The notes beneath the pieces are model-generated. The model was not told where the DNA came from and did no database searches. It was given only the letters and a program-made list of their open reading frames with translations. A stretch of 48,445 nt of DNA from Jeotgalibacillus sp. R-1-5s-1. Its GTDB lineage: Bacteria; Bacillota; Bacilli; Bacillales; Jeotgalibacillaceae. This document shows, piece after piece, positions 27,737-37,406 of the stretch (position 1 is the first letter of the stretch; every line of letters begins with the position of its first letter). The stretch is taken from positions 1 to 48,445 of the forward strand of contig NZ_SORW01000010.1 in the NCBI RefSeq assembly GCF_004405105.1, in the 5' to 3' direction. The translations under genes and the position numbers were made by a program.

Positions 27737-29005
27737 TTATTCAATATAAGCTTTATTATACCCGTAAGGAACTTCTACCGGCTGTGTAAAATCGTATCCT
27801 GTAACAAAATCCTGTTCAACATTTTCGAATGTTACCGTATCAAGTGAGAAAGATTTGGCTGTCAGTAAAATACTTTCAACGAATTGACGTTTTTCAAGCG
27901 CAGTCAGATCTTCCGTTGCGCCTTCAACCCGAATCGTTGCATTTTGGCCATCTGCCTCAGCTTCCAGGCTCAATGTGTCAGGTAATGCTGATTGAAAGCG
28001 GTCATTCGGTATCTGATTGATCGCACCAATCGCTTGTTCAAATGAATCATAGGACTCGTAGGATGGAACATAAAAATACTGCTCACTATTCTGCTGGTAA
28101 ATGAAGAAAACGTGATTATCCTTCGACAGGTTGAACTGTTCGACTTCCCCAACCTGATTCAGTTCCTGGAGTGACCCATCTTCATTCACGAGACGAATAT
28201 TTTCGTATGAGGAACCGAATGTTTCGTTCAATACGTCCAGTAGAATATCAGAGGATGCTCCTACCGTTCTTTCCTCGATTTCAGAAATCGTTCCTTCAAG
28301 GTTTCCACCATTCTCAGTAAGATTAGAGCTGAGCGGATGATAATCAGCAAATCCGAGCCCTTCTTCGTCCAGGGAAGCGATCCAGTCATTATAAAGCTCG
28401 AGGTTCGTTTTATTACGGTCTGATTCAGCCGGCACGATGACAGTCATCGGAATGACAAATCCGTCTTCAGAGAGAAGTCCTACATCGAAAGACGCGTTCT
28501 CCAAAGCTTCTTGATCTGTCATCAGGTTAGACTCTGTATCTCCCCCAAGTACTACAGACGAAAAACCTTCCTGAGGTTCTTCCAGGGTGCTTTCTTCGGT
28601 CGCCTCCTGAGTATCTTCTTCCCTCTCATCTTCTGCAGCAGGAGCAGCGTCCTCTGATGGCTGTAGCTGACTTTCTTCTGATTCCCCGGCAGCTTCATCA
28701 TTGACGGCTTCTTCCTCGCTGCCGCCTTCTGCTGTCATCTCCGCTGAATCGCTTGAGGAGTCCGAGGCCATGTTGCTTGCTTCTTCCTGATTTTGATTCA
28801 TCAGTCCCGGTACCAGAATGACCAAAAGAAGAAGTGCTGCAAGGCTTGCTGCAACCGGCATCCATCTCGCAGTTGTTTTCTTTTTCCTCTTTCTGAGTTC
28901 CACATGCTGATAAATCTCTTCAGCTGAAGTTCTGCTTTCAATCACAGGCATTTTCTTTAACAGTGACTCTATTTTATCATCGTTCCATTGTGATTTTTTC
29001 ATCAT
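27737..29005 (-). CDS. rsiX: Anti-sigma-X factor RsiX
   Basis: Membrane anti-sigma factor that holds SigX. The product is about 422 residues: a short cytoplasmic domain (1-45) that would bind the sigma factor, a basic stop (KKKTTAR), one transmembrane helix (about 48-68), a long Glu/Ser-rich extracytoplasmic linker (about 72-150) and a folded C-terminal domain. It is longer than B. subtilis RsiX (368), mostly through the linker. It overlaps sigX by 29 bp. GTG (29011) and two ATGs compete as starts; SD AAGG favours an ATG. Confidence 0.88.
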   Translation of the reverse strand: MMKKSQWNDDKIESLLKKMPVIESRTSAEEIYQHVELRKRKKKTTARWMPVAASLAALLLLVILVPGLMNQNQEEASNMASDSSSDSAEMTAEGGSEEEAVNDEAAGESEESQLQPSEDAAPAAEDEREEDTQEATEESTLEEPQEGFSSVVLGGDTESNLMTDQEALENASFDVGLLSEDGFVIPMTVIVPAESDRNKTNLELYNDWIASLDEEGLGFADYHPLSSNLTENGGNLEGTISEIEERTVGASSDILLDVLNETFGSSYENIRLVNEDGSLQELNQVGEVEQFNLSKDNHVFFIYQQNSEQYFYVPSYESYDSFEQAIGAINQIPNDRFQSALPDTLSLEAEADGQNATIRVEGATEDLTALEKRQFVESILLTAKSFSLDTVTFENVEQDFVTGYDFTQPVEVPYGYNKAYIE

Positions 29006-29522
29006 GATCACCTTCTTCCTCTTCAGCCATCAGCTCTTTCAATTTCTTGATCGCACGATGCTGCGTCGTCTTCACTTTTCCTTCAGACCAGCCAAGGATT
29101 TCAGCCGTTTCGGTAATACTCAGTTCCTGTATATATCTAGAAACGACCACCATTTTCTGGTCAACAGAACAGCGGTCAAGACATCTGTAGAGTCTTTGGA
29201 TATCTTCGTTCTGTTCAGCAATTTCCTGCGGCAGGGAATCCGATGATTCTATATCACGCTTTCCCCAGTCAAAGTGGTCCATGACACGGTTGCGAATCGT
29301 TTTCTGTTTTCTGAAATGATCAATGGTTACATTTTTCGCAATGGAAAAAAGCCACGTTTTTTCAGAACTTTTGCCTTCAAAGTTTTCGTATGATTTCATC
29401 ACCCTTATAAAAACTTCCTGTAGCAGGTCTTCCGCTGTATCCCTGTTTTTCACAAGATAAATGAGAAACTGAAACACATCCTGCTGATATTCTGTATATA
29501 ATCGTTGAAAAACGGAGTCCAT
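28977..29522 (-). CDS. sigX: ECF RNA polymerase sigma factor SigX
   Basis: 181-residue ECF sigma factor with only regions 2 (about 8-75; DTAEDLLQEVFIRV, WLFSIAKNVTIDHFRKQK) and 4 (about 112-165; SITETAEILGWSEGKVKTTQHRAIKKL). In B. subtilis SigX controls genes that change cell-envelope charge, such as dlt and pssA-psd. It is next to resDE with rsiX behind, as in B. subtilis. The promoter just upstream matches the sigma-X consensus, so it is probably self-activating. ATG with SD GGAGG. Confidence 0.95.
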   Translation of the reverse strand: MDSVFQRLYTEYQQDVFQFLIYLVKNRDTAEDLLQEVFIRVMKSYENFEGKSSEKTWLFSIAKNVTIDHFRKQKTIRNRVMDHFDWGKRDIESSDSLPQEIAEQNEDIQRLYRCLDRCSVDQKMVVVSRYIQELSITETAEILGWSEGKVKTTQHRAIKKLKELMAEEEEGDHDEKITMER

Positions 29523-29551
29523 TTCCTATACTCCTCCCCCGTTCATAGCAT

Positions 29552-29579
29552 TAGTCGTAACAGCTTCTAAAAAGTTACA
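29552..29579 (-). promoter_or_regulatory. Autoregulatory sigma-X promoter
   Basis: Minus strand: TGTAAC (-35), 16-nt spacer, CGACTA (-10). This is the ECF sigma-X/W form, with CGAC in the -10 favouring SigX. The predicted start is about 23 nt before the sigX ATG. Confidence 0.8.
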
Positions 29580-29634
29580 CTCACCATTCTACTATATGAG
29601 TGTATTGGTGAAAAATAAAATTTGGAAAATAGAT

Positions 29635-29663
29635 AAAACTGCCCCTTTTACAGAGACAGTTTT
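29635..29663 (-). terminator. Terminator of resDE
   Basis: Stem AAAACTG / CAGTTTT extended by GU-type pairs, 7-nt loop, weak T-rich exit on the minus strand, 2 bp past the resE stop. Confidence 0.65.
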
Positions 29664-29665
29664 GT

Positions 29666-31444
29666 TCATGTTTTATTCACGTTTGCCGGTATACTGAAGC
29701 TGAAAACAGAACCTTCATTCACTTTACTTTCAGCTTTGATTACACCACCATGTGCCTGAACAAGATTTTTAACGATGGCAAGTCCCAACCCTGTTCCCGC
29801 CTGACCTCTTGTTCTTGCTTTATCTGCTTTATAGAAGCGTTCAAATATAAAAGGTAAATCACTTTCAGGAATACCAACGCCGTTATCTCTTACGGAAAAA
29901 TGAATAAACCGGCTGTCCTGACGCAGTTCGATAGAAATCTGACCATGATCAGGTGTATGACGGACCGCATTATCAAGCAGATTTGTGAGGATTTGCTCGA
30001 TACGGTCAGGATCAGCATATAATGCCTCATTATCATCAATTACTGTATTCAATTGCAGCTTGATTCCTTTTTCTTTTACACCAACCTGAAATTTAGAGAG
30101 CACTCTTTCAGTGAACGAATTGACTTCAAGCTGTTCTTTATTTAACACAATGTGACCTGCCTCCATCCGTGCGAGGTCCAGCAGCTCATTGACGAGCCGG
30201 CCCATTCTGAGTGATTCATCATAAATAATTTTAGCAATCTCTTTCCGCTCTTCATCAGACTGAGGAATGTCATCGACAATCGCCTCACTGTAACCCTGCA
30301 GCATGGAAATAGGGGTTCTCAGCTCGTGTGAGACGTTTGCAATAAAATCTTTTCTCAGCTTCTCCAGTCTTCTTTCCTCCGTCATATCCCGAAGAACAGC
30401 TACAGCCCCCCTTACTGATTGTCCACTGTATAAAGGGCTGATAATCGTAACGAATGAACGGTCGTGAATCGTGACTTCACCTATCTGTTCCTCATCTGTT
30501 GCCATTACTTCATTTATTAACTCTGACAACTTAGGAGGCAGCGCTTCTTTTGTATATCCCTCCTGCTCTTCATACCAGTATTGCAGGAACTTTTCAGCAG
30601 GTGGATTTGAAACGAGCACTGTCTGGTCCCGGTTAAACGTAATGACTCCATCAGCCATAGAGCTTAAAATACTTGAAAGCTGCTCTTTTTCATGACTCAG
30701 TGCATCGAGATGATGTTTTAACTGGCGTCCCATCTGATTAAAAGCTGTTGCCAATTCGCCTATTTCATCCTGTGTTAAGATTGGAACTTTCGTGTCAAAC
30801 TTTCCTCTTGCTACTTCAAAAGCACCTTCTCTCATTTTACGAAGAGGTGCTGTGATCCGGGTAGACAGGAAGAAAGCAAAAAAGGTCGTCAGGATAATGG
30901 CAATTCCTGCTGCAAGAACGATTAATCTCGTTGTCTGTTCGGTCGTTTGCTGGATCGCTTCTAATGACTGATAGACGTACACAGCACCCATGATACCGCT
31001 GCCTGACGTAACGGGGGCACCAATAATCATGATGTTATTGTATCGATTTTGCGATTCATTATCGTCAAGCGCTATTTCCTGCTGGACAATTTCCCCGTTT
31101 GTCATAACCCGCTCAAGTTCACGGTTGGATTGAATTGTTTCCTGGATCTCATCATTATTCAGTTCGTCTGAAGAATACACACTGTCTCCATTCAGAAAGA
31201 TAATGGAATGAACAGGATCATCCATCACCTCATCAATAATCTGCAGGCTTAAGTCCAGGTTATTATGCTCCTGAACGATGCTCGAGATTTTCTGCGCCTC
31301 ATACCTGAGACTCTCTTCCACTTCTTCCACATGATAATTCTGAAAGAACTCAAGCAGCAGAATCGTCAGAATGAACAACACAAAGGAGACAAGCAGCAGA
31401 ATCGTGATCCACAGCTTGCCTACTACGCTTCTCCATATTCTCAT
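29666..31444 (-). CDS. resE: Sensor histidine kinase ResE
   Basis: Membrane kinase of the ResDE system controlling aerobic and anaerobic respiration. The product is 592 residues: transmembrane helices at about 12-32 and 173-195 flank an extracytoplasmic sensor loop, then HAMP (195-247), PAS (about 255-350), dimerisation domain with the phospho-accepting H373 (NVSHELRTP) and the ATPase domain (about 475-590; N box and DNGVGI/GTGLGL motifs). ATGA overlap with resD. It is full length with all motifs intact. Confidence 0.95.
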   Translation of the reverse strand: MRIWRSVVGKLWITILLLVSFVLFILTILLLEFFQNYHVEEVEESLRYEAQKISSIVQEHNNLDLSLQIIDEVMDDPVHSIIFLNGDSVYSSDELNNDEIQETIQSNRELERVMTNGEIVQQEIALDDNESQNRYNNIMIIGAPVTSGSGIMGAVYVYQSLEAIQQTTEQTTRLIVLAAGIAIILTTFFAFFLSTRITAPLRKMREGAFEVARGKFDTKVPILTQDEIGELATAFNQMGRQLKHHLDALSHEKEQLSSILSSMADGVITFNRDQTVLVSNPPAEKFLQYWYEEQEGYTKEALPPKLSELINEVMATDEEQIGEVTIHDRSFVTIISPLYSGQSVRGAVAVLRDMTEERRLEKLRKDFIANVSHELRTPISMLQGYSEAIVDDIPQSDEERKEIAKIIYDESLRMGRLVNELLDLARMEAGHIVLNKEQLEVNSFTERVLSKFQVGVKEKGIKLQLNTVIDDNEALYADPDRIEQILTNLLDNAVRHTPDHGQISIELRQDSRFIHFSVRDNGVGIPESDLPFIFERFYKADKARTRGQAGTGLGLAIVKNLVQAHGGVIKAESKVNEGSVFSFSIPANVNKT

Positions 31445-32157
31445 TCATCCGCAACCTCAAATTTATAGCCTACACCCCAGACGGTTACGATCATTTTACC
31501 AGCTTTTTCAGATACTCGGTTCAGCTTTTCCCTTAAACGTTTTACGTGGGTGTCCACTGTTCTAAGATCTCCGAAAAACTCGTAATGCCATACTTCTTTC
31601 AAAAGCTGCTCACGGTCGTATACTTTATCAGGTGTTTTCGCAAGGAATAACAGCAGTTCGTATTCTTTAGGCGTTAATGTCACCTCATGACCGTCTGCTG
31701 TAACACGGTGTGCATCATTATCGATGACCAGGTGATTATAGGCAATCATGTCCTTCGCCTTTGGATCAGTCTTCACATAACTGCTTACAGAGGAGCGGCG
31801 CAATAGAGCCTTCACTCTAAGCACTACCTCTCTCGGACTGAATGGTTTAACGATATAATCATCCGTTCCCACTTCAAACCCCTGAACACGGTTTGCTTCT
31901 TCACCTTTGGCGGTCAGCATGATAACCGGTGTTGTCTTCACTTCCCGCAGTTCTTTACAAACTTCGATCCCGTCTTTACCAGGCATCATCAGGTCAAGCA
32001 GGATACAGTCGAAGTCTTCTTCAAGCGCAAGCTTCAATGCCTGTTCACCGTTTTCCGCTTCCTGAATCGTATACCCTTCTCTTTCAAGGTACATCTTTAA
32101 CAGTCTTCTGATTCTTTCTTCATCATCTACCACCAGAATATGACCAAGTTCATTCAT
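31441..32157 (-). CDS. resD: Response regulator ResD
   Basis: 238-residue OmpR-type regulator: receiver domain with phospho-acceptor D55 (ILLDLMMPG) and acidic pocket D11-D12, then a winged-helix DNA-binding domain (about 138-236). In B. subtilis it activates resA, ctaA and nitrate-respiration genes when oxygen falls. SD AGGGGG. A terminator-like hairpin separates it from resC, so its expression relative to resABC may be limited by read-through; I see no good promoter in the short gap. Confidence 0.95.
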   Translation of the reverse strand: MNELGHILVVDDEERIRRLLKMYLEREGYTIQEAENGEQALKLALEEDFDCILLDLMMPGKDGIEVCKELREVKTTPVIMLTAKGEEANRVQGFEVGTDDYIVKPFSPREVVLRVKALLRRSSVSSYVKTDPKAKDMIAYNHLVIDNDAHRVTADGHEVTLTPKEYELLLFLAKTPDKVYDREQLLKEVWHYEFFGDLRTVDTHVKRLREKLNRVSEKAGKMIVTVWGVGYKFEVADE

Positions 32158-32202
32158 GAAAAAAGCCCCCTTCTAGGTTCTTATGTAATTCAGTTTTAAA
32201 AT

Positions 32203-32229
32203 AAGCCCTCACGATCAGCGTGAGGGCTT
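32203..32229 (-). terminator. Intra-operon terminator between resC and resD
   Basis: 11-bp perfect stem AAGCCCTCACG / CGTGAGGGCTT with a 5-nt loop, then ATTTTAAAA on the minus strand. It lies between the cytochrome c maturation genes and the two-component system. Confidence 0.7.
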
Positions 32230-32232
32230 TAA

Positions 32233-33420
32233 TTATGCATAGGAGTGCAAACCAGCAATAATTAAGTTCACAGCTACCAGATTAAACATTATAATAACAA
32301 ATCCAATTACAGCAAGCCAGGCTGAACGGTTTCCTTCCCATCCTCTTGATAAGCGAAGGTGAAGGAATGCAGCATAAAACAAAAAGGTGATAAGTGCCCA
32401 CACTTCCTTCGGATCCCATCCCCAGAAGCGCGTCCATGCGATCTGAGCCCAAATCATTGCAAAAATCAGTCCCCCGAGTGTGAAGACCGGAAAGCCGATC
32501 AACACAGAGCGGTAGCCAATTTCATCAAGTAGATCCGGGTTTGCTTTTCTTACGAGCGGTTGAAGTATTCCCGCCAGTTTCTTTCTCGTAATGAGACGGA
32601 TCAGAAGGTAAATTCCTGCTCCGAATAGAAGTGACCAGATAACTGTATTCAATCGGGCTGCGTTAACAATAGCAGGCATTTCCAATGATGTTGCAAATGC
32701 ACCTTCTGTTAACAGCTCTCCTTCATTCGGGACGACCAATGCTGGCATGGCGTATTCTGCGGTAACCTGTTGATCCTCAGGATTCACGTAAGAAAATTCT
32801 GCTCCAGCTCCCGCAATTGAAAAAGAAATCGAGCTGACGATAAATCCGACTACGAGCATTAGACCAATTAAAACTGCTTCAAGCCAGAAAACCTGCTTAC
32901 CACCTTTTGTAAGATCCACATCTTTTAATAAGTAGATTAATCCGGCCACAAAGCTGATTGCTAAAATAGCTTCACCTGCTGCAACGGTTGAGACGTGAAT
33001 AAACAGCCAGTCACTCTGCAATGCAGGGATCAGTGGTGAAACATCGCGCGGGAACATGCTTGAGTAAGCAATGATCAAAAGCGCGATCGGCAACGCGAAT
33101 ACACCTAATATGTGCAGACGGTACATAAAATAAATAATGATGAATGATAATACAAGCATCATCGCAAAGAAAGTAATAAATTCAAACAGATTACTTAAAG
33201 GAGCATGTCCTGCTGCAATCCACCTTGTAATAAAGTAGCCAAGCTGTGCAGCAAAACCAATGATGGTAATGGTGATACCAATCGTAGCCCAGCGGTTTTT
33301 TCCAATCTGATTTGTATGTTTTTTTGATTTAATTGAACCGGCAAAAAATACCGTTGCAATTAAGTAAAGTACAAAAGCTGTATAAAGCAGTGTACTACTG
33401 ATGCTGGCCAGTTGTGCCAC
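32233..33420 (-). CDS. resC: Cytochrome c biogenesis protein ResC (CcsA family)
   Basis: Polytopic membrane protein of the system II haem delivery complex, working with ResB. The product is 395 residues with about eight transmembrane segments. The haem-binding tryptophan-rich motif [14 protein letters not shown] lies near the C-terminus, with conserved histidines in flanking helices. GTG start inside the end of resB (26-bp overlap), SD GGAGG 8 nt upstream. Confidence 0.95.
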   Translation of the reverse strand: MAQLASISSTLLYTAFVLYLIATVFFAGSIKSKKHTNQIGKNRWATIGITITIIGFAAQLGYFITRWIAAGHAPLSNLFEFITFFAMMLVLSFIIIYFMYRLHILGVFALPIALLIIAYSSMFPRDVSPLIPALQSDWLFIHVSTVAAGEAILAISFVAGLIYLLKDVDLTKGGKQVFWLEAVLIGLMLVVGFIVSSISFSIAGAGAEFSYVNPEDQQVTAEYAMPALVVPNEGELLTEGAFATSLEMPAIVNAARLNTVIWSLLFGAGIYLLIRLITRKKLAGILQPLVRKANPDLLDEIGYRSVLIGFPVFTLGGLIFAMIWAQIAWTRFWGWDPKEVWALITFLFYAAFLHLRLSRGWEGNRSAWLAVIGFVIIMFNLVAVNLIIAGLHSYA

Positions 33421-35083
33421 GTTCCTGTTCCTCCTTTGCCGTTCCTTTTGAATCCTTCAGTTCCTGATGATCCTCAGGAATTGCAAGGTCTGTTCCTTCA
33501 AAGGATGCTGATAAATCTTTTTTCAGGCCAAACCAGTTTTTATTCGTATGTCCGGCCACATACAGTTTTCCATCCTCACCGGCTTTAAGCCAGACGCGGC
33601 GATGGTTCCAGTATGCACCCTGAACCACACCAATCATAAAGATGGCTCCGCCAAGGGCAAGGATCCAAAGCGTAAGATCTTTACGTACTGTCAGCCCTGA
33701 TACATCCCTTGTTTCCAAACCGCTGAAGCTGAGAGCATACTCATTCTCTCCTAGCGGTTCAAGATTTTGCTGAATACCGATGAAAGCGACTTCTCCATCC
33801 GGTTTATCCGGTGTGATCATTTTAAACAGAAACGCAGGGTTATTCGGCAGTGGTGAAGCTGACTGAGGCTCTCCGTCTTCAAAACCTGAGAAATCAGGAT
33901 AGAGACCCATCATTTCAACCTGATAGCCATTACCTAAGTCATACAAACCATCCTGCTCAGGGTTAAAAAGATCGACGGTGAATTGACCGAAGCTCTCCTC
34001 TGTCTCTTTATTTTCAAGCGTAAATGACATTGTATGGAATTCATTTTCGATATAATCAGTCTGATACAGCGCAAAGCCGTCAAATTTCAGCGGAATGTTA
34101 ACCTGAATCGGCTGTTCAAAGAGCGGTTCCATTTCTCTGTTTGCAGAACCCGCAATATCTCCTTCTTCACGCTTATATAAAACAGCATCCGTCTGGAAGT
34201 TTTTCGCAACCGGACCAACCCTTTGAAGCGTCGCATCAAACACATCTGAATCCTGTCCCTCATTGTATGTCTCAAGCGTAAATCCTTTGTTTTCAAGGAA
34301 ATACTGCTGATCTGTTCCGGGAATATTTAAGGTTTCCCCTTCCCGAATCCACAATTGTTCATCCACATACATACCAGGAACGAAACGCAGCATGGCTCCG
34401 ATCAGGAAAATGATCAGACCAGTATGGTTCACATAAGGACCCCAGCGTGAGAACCTTCCTTTTTCAGCCAGAAGGTGATTGTTTTCTTTTCTGATTTTAT
34501 ATTTTTTCTTTTCCAGACCTGCCCCAATCTCTTCAAGCTTTTCTACCGGACGGTCAGTTACATATTCTGAATAAATGCGCTGACGCTTCAGAAAAGATCC
34601 GTGTCTTTCCACTCTCTGGTTTTTCAAAGCTTTGTACAGCGGGACACCCCGGTCCAGACTGGCAATAATGATGGACGTTCCGATTGCCGCAATCAGCAGC
34701 ATATACCACCATGATCCGTATAGATTATGAAAACCTAAAACATAATAAATTTTACCTGCCAATCCGTATCGGTCTTCATAATAAGCCGCCGGATCAATAT
34801 TTCGCGGAATAAACAGTTCCTGCGGGAAAATGGTTCCGATTGCTGAGGCTACCAGCGTTATCACAATAAGCCATACTCCGACTTTAACAGAGGAAAAGAA
34901 ATTCCATATACGGTCAATAACCGAACGTTTGTAGGTCTGGGATCGCCTGGCCATTCCCTCATAACGCATCACGTCGCTCGTTTTTCTTTGTTCTGCCTGC
35001 TCTGTCAGCGTTCGGCCGCACTGCAGGCATAGCTCTGAGCCTTCTTTGTTAACGTGGCCGCATTTGCAGACTAACTCATTCAT
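33395..35083 (-). CDS. resB: Cytochrome c biogenesis protein ResB
   Basis: 562 residues. The N-terminal zinc-ribbon-like segment has C6, C8, C19 and C22. Three transmembrane helices follow in the first half, then a large extracytoplasmic domain (about 245-455) and a final helix near 460-480. It forms the haem export and ligation complex with ResC. It lies 11 bp after resA and overlaps resC. Confidence 0.94.
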   Translation of the reverse strand: MNELVCKCGHVNKEGSELCLQCGRTLTEQAEQRKTSDVMRYEGMARRSQTYKRSVIDRIWNFFSSVKVGVWLIVITLVASAIGTIFPQELFIPRNIDPAAYYEDRYGLAGKIYYVLGFHNLYGSWWYMLLIAAIGTSIIIASLDRGVPLYKALKNQRVERHGSFLKRQRIYSEYVTDRPVEKLEEIGAGLEKKKYKIRKENNHLLAEKGRFSRWGPYVNHTGLIIFLIGAMLRFVPGMYVDEQLWIREGETLNIPGTDQQYFLENKGFTLETYNEGQDSDVFDATLQRVGPVAKNFQTDAVLYKREEGDIAGSANREMEPLFEQPIQVNIPLKFDGFALYQTDYIENEFHTMSFTLENKETEESFGQFTVDLFNPEQDGLYDLGNGYQVEMMGLYPDFSGFEDGEPQSASPLPNNPAFLFKMITPDKPDGEVAFIGIQQNLEPLGENEYALSFSGLETRDVSGLTVRKDLTLWILALGGAIFMIGVVQGAYWNHRRVWLKAGEDGKLYVAGHTNKNWFGLKKDLSASFEGTDLAIPEDHQELKDSKGTAKEEQERGTTGQHQ

Positions 35084-35094
35084 TCTAAGGACTC

Positions 35095-35634
35095 CTAACT
35101 TTCAGGCTTGATGCTTTCCATGTAGGAAGCGATCATTTCTTCTGACATTTCACCTGTGATCACCTGTGTCACTTCTCCCTCAGGAGAAATCAGCAGCGTC
35201 GTTGGCAATGGACCGATTGAATAAGCATCCATTACGTCCTTGTGCTCATCACGCACAACAGGGAATGTCAGATTGTACTTGTTTGCGAAATTAGACACCT
35301 TATACTGTGATTCACCCACATTTACAGCAATAATTTCAACACCCTGATCCGCAAACTTCTGATATTGGTTCTCCATATAAGGCATTTCTTTTTCACAAGG
35401 CTTACACCATGTTCCCCAGAAATTCAGGAAAACACCTTTTCCTTCATAATCGGATAAGCGGTGAACGTCTCCATTAAGATCAGTCAGTTCAAAATCAGGT
35501 GCCTGATCCCCCGCCTTCACGAGATTACGTTCTTCTCCGACGACGCTTGAGTAAATGGTGTAAGAAACAGCAGCAAGTAAAACTGCCAGTATGGAGATAC
35601 GCATAACCAGCCGTTTCTTCTTTTTGTTTTGCAC
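35095..35634 (-). CDS. resA: Thiol-disulfide oxidoreductase ResA
   Basis: Membrane-anchored, extracytoplasmic thioredoxin-fold protein that reduces the haem-binding cysteines of apocytochrome c. The product is 179 residues with an anchor at about 11-30 and active site WCKPC (C77, C80). The glutamate that tunes the B. subtilis active site (E80 there) is conserved as E83; the first residue between the cysteines is Lys here rather than Glu. GTG start with SD AGGAGG. Confidence 0.95.
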   Translation of the reverse strand: MQNKKKKRLVMRISILAVLLAAVSYTIYSSVVGEERNLVKAGDQAPDFELTDLNGDVHRLSDYEGKGVFLNFWGTWCKPCEKEMPYMENQYQKFADQGVEIIAVNVGESQYKVSNFANKYNLTFPVVRDEHKDVMDAYSIGPLPTTLLISPEGEVTQVITGEMSEEMIASYMESIKPES

Positions 35635-35684
35635 GGATGTTACCTCCTTATCAATACGTTCATTCTTCCCAGAGATTCATTGTC

Positions 35685-35693
35685 ATTATAGCA
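35685..35693 (-). promoter_or_regulatory. Extended -10 promoter candidate for resABC
   Basis: The minus strand reads TGCTATAAT. There is no good -35, which would suit an activator-dependent promoter. A sequence resembling a ResD site (AGTGTGAAAA at 35731-35740 on the plus strand) lies about 40 bp upstream, but this is weak. Confidence 0.5.
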
Positions 35694-35757
35694 TTACATC
35701 GCATAGACCTAGGATGAAGTATTTGAATGAAGTGTGAAAATTGCGCTAAACGAAAGG

Positions 35758-36483
35758 TTATTGACCGTTTTCTGCCAGAGCGCGGAGCTGTTTTACTTCA
35801 TGTGGTGTCAATTCTCTCGCTTCGCCCGCGTTTAAACCGGTCAAATGAAGGAATGCATAGCGTTCTCTTTTAAGCTTTTGAACAGGGTGACCGACAGCCT
35901 CAAACATTCTTCTTACCTGACGATTGCGACCTTCATGAATCGTTAACTCTACGATTGTCTTGTCTTTCTCTTTATCTGCTGAAATGATTTTTGCTCTTGC
36001 CGGAGCGGTCATGCCATCTTCCAGCTTGATGCCTTTTTCCAGCTTTTTTAATGTTTCTTTTCGCACAAGACCTTTTACCCGTGCAATGTAGGTTTTTGTT
36101 ACTTCATATTTCGGATGAGTCAGCAGATTGGCAAATTCACCGTCATTGGTCAGCAGTAAAATGCCTGACGTATCATAGTCAAGGCGGCCCACCGGATAAA
36201 TCCGTTCTTCTACATAATCAAAAAAGTCTGTTACAACCTTACGTCCCTTGTCGTCCTTCACGGCAGAAATCACGCCTGATGGCTTATAAAACAGAAAATA
36301 AACCTTATTTTCCCGTTCAATCTTTACTCCCCCGACTTCAATCGAATCAGAAGGACTTACTTTTGTTCCGAGCTCTGTGACTGTTTTTCCGTTCACTTTT
36401 ACTTTTCCATCTATAATGAGCTCTTCAGCTTTTCTCCGTGAAGCAACACCTGCATGTGCAATCACCTTTTGTAGTCTTTCCAT
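35758..36483 (-). CDS. rluB: 23S rRNA pseudouridine synthase RluB
   Basis: Makes a pseudouridine in helix 80-type 23S rRNA (position 2605 in E. coli). The product is 241 residues: an S4 RNA-binding domain (1-60) and the RsuA-family catalytic domain with D102 in GRLDYDTSG. The C-terminal GRNRQVRRMFEAVGH block is intact. ATG with SD GAGGAG. It is the minus-strand neighbour of resA, as in B. subtilis, but its usual upstream partners spmAB are on the other strand here. Confidence 0.95.
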   Translation of the reverse strand: MERLQKVIAHAGVASRRKAEELIIDGKVKVNGKTVTELGTKVSPSDSIEVGGVKIERENKVYFLFYKPSGVISAVKDDKGRKVVTDFFDYVEERIYPVGRLDYDTSGILLLTNDGEFANLLTHPKYEVTKTYIARVKGLVRKETLKKLEKGIKLEDGMTAPARAKIISADKEKDKTIVELTIHEGRNRQVRRMFEAVGHPVQKLKRERYAFLHLTGLNAGEARELTPHEVKQLRALAENGQ

Positions 36484-36581
36484 ACATCATACTCCTCTTC
36501 GCTTATACTTTCTCATAGTGCATTATGTCACAACACGTTCTAAAAGGGAATGACGAGCACCTAAAAGCTTCACATCTCCTA

Positions 36582-36610
36582 TTGGAAGAACCCGCTAAAT
36601 TCGCTATACT
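36582..36610 (+). promoter_or_regulatory. Sigma-A promoter for scpAB
   Basis: TTGGAA, 17-nt spacer, TATACT on the plus strand, about 30 bp before the scpA start. Confidence 0.7.
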
Positions 36611-36644
36611 ATGATGATAGTGAAACGAGGAAATGGTGATATGT

Positions 36645-37406
36645 ATGGAATACAATGTAAAGCTGGACGGATTTGAAGGTCCGCTGGATTTATTACTTCA
36701 CTTAATACAAGGACTTGAAATTGATATTTATGATATCCCGATGGCGGAAATTTCTGAGCAATACATGCTCTATATCCGTGCCATGAATGTACTTGAACTG
36801 AACGTAGCAAGCGAATATCTTGTCATGGCCGCAACGCTGATGGCTATTAAAAGCCGTATGCTACTTCCGAAACACGAGGAGCCATGGGAAGAGGATGCCC
36901 TATCCTATGAAGAGGATCCGAGAGATGAACTCGTTGAAAAGCTGATTGAATACAGGAAATATAAAAAAGCTGCAGATCACCTCAAGGATAAAGAATTGGA
37001 GCGCGGACAGCTGTTCACCAAACCGCCGGAGGATCTGACAGGATATGCTCCAGATGAAACTGATGGCCGCGAACCGCTAAAGGTTGATATTTATGATTTA
37101 CTCGGTGCTTTTAACAAGTTAATGAGAAGAAAAAAAATTCAGCGGCCGTTATCAACTAAAATTACGCGGCAGGATGTTTCAATTGAAGACAGGATGAAGG
37201 AAATCCTTGAGAATGTTAAAGCCTCCAAGGATCCGAAGCCATTTTCATCACTCTTTCCTGTCGCTGAAAAACCTCATATGGTCGTTTCATTTTTAGCAGT
37301 ACTGGAACTTGTTAAAAGAAAAGAAATTTGGATAAAGCAGGATCAGAATTTTTCAGAAATCATGGTCCAGACTACTGAAGGAGTGTCGTTAGTTGGCCAG
37401 TCATAA
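36645..37406 (+). CDS. scpA: Segregation and condensation protein A
   Basis: Kleisin subunit of the SMC-ScpA-ScpB condensin that organises and segregates the chromosome. The product is 253 residues. The N-terminal YNVKLDGFEGPLDLLLHLI and SEYLVMAATLMAIKSRMLLP blocks are family signatures, with a winged-helix C-terminus. The frame is open four codons upstream (ATG at 36633), but the family starts at MEYNVK, so 36645 is chosen; the SD does not decide clearly. Confidence 0.96.
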   Translation: MEYNVKLDGFEGPLDLLLHLIQGLEIDIYDIPMAEISEQYMLYIRAMNVLELNVASEYLVMAATLMAIKSRMLLPKHEEPWEEDALSYEEDPRDELVEKLIEYRKYKKAADHLKDKELERGQLFTKPPEDLTGYAPDETDGREPLKVDIYDLLGAFNKLMRRKKIQRPLSTKITRQDVSIEDRMKEILENVKASKDPKPFSSLFPVAEKPHMVVSFLAVLELVKRKEIWIKQDQNFSEIMVQTTEGVSLVGQS

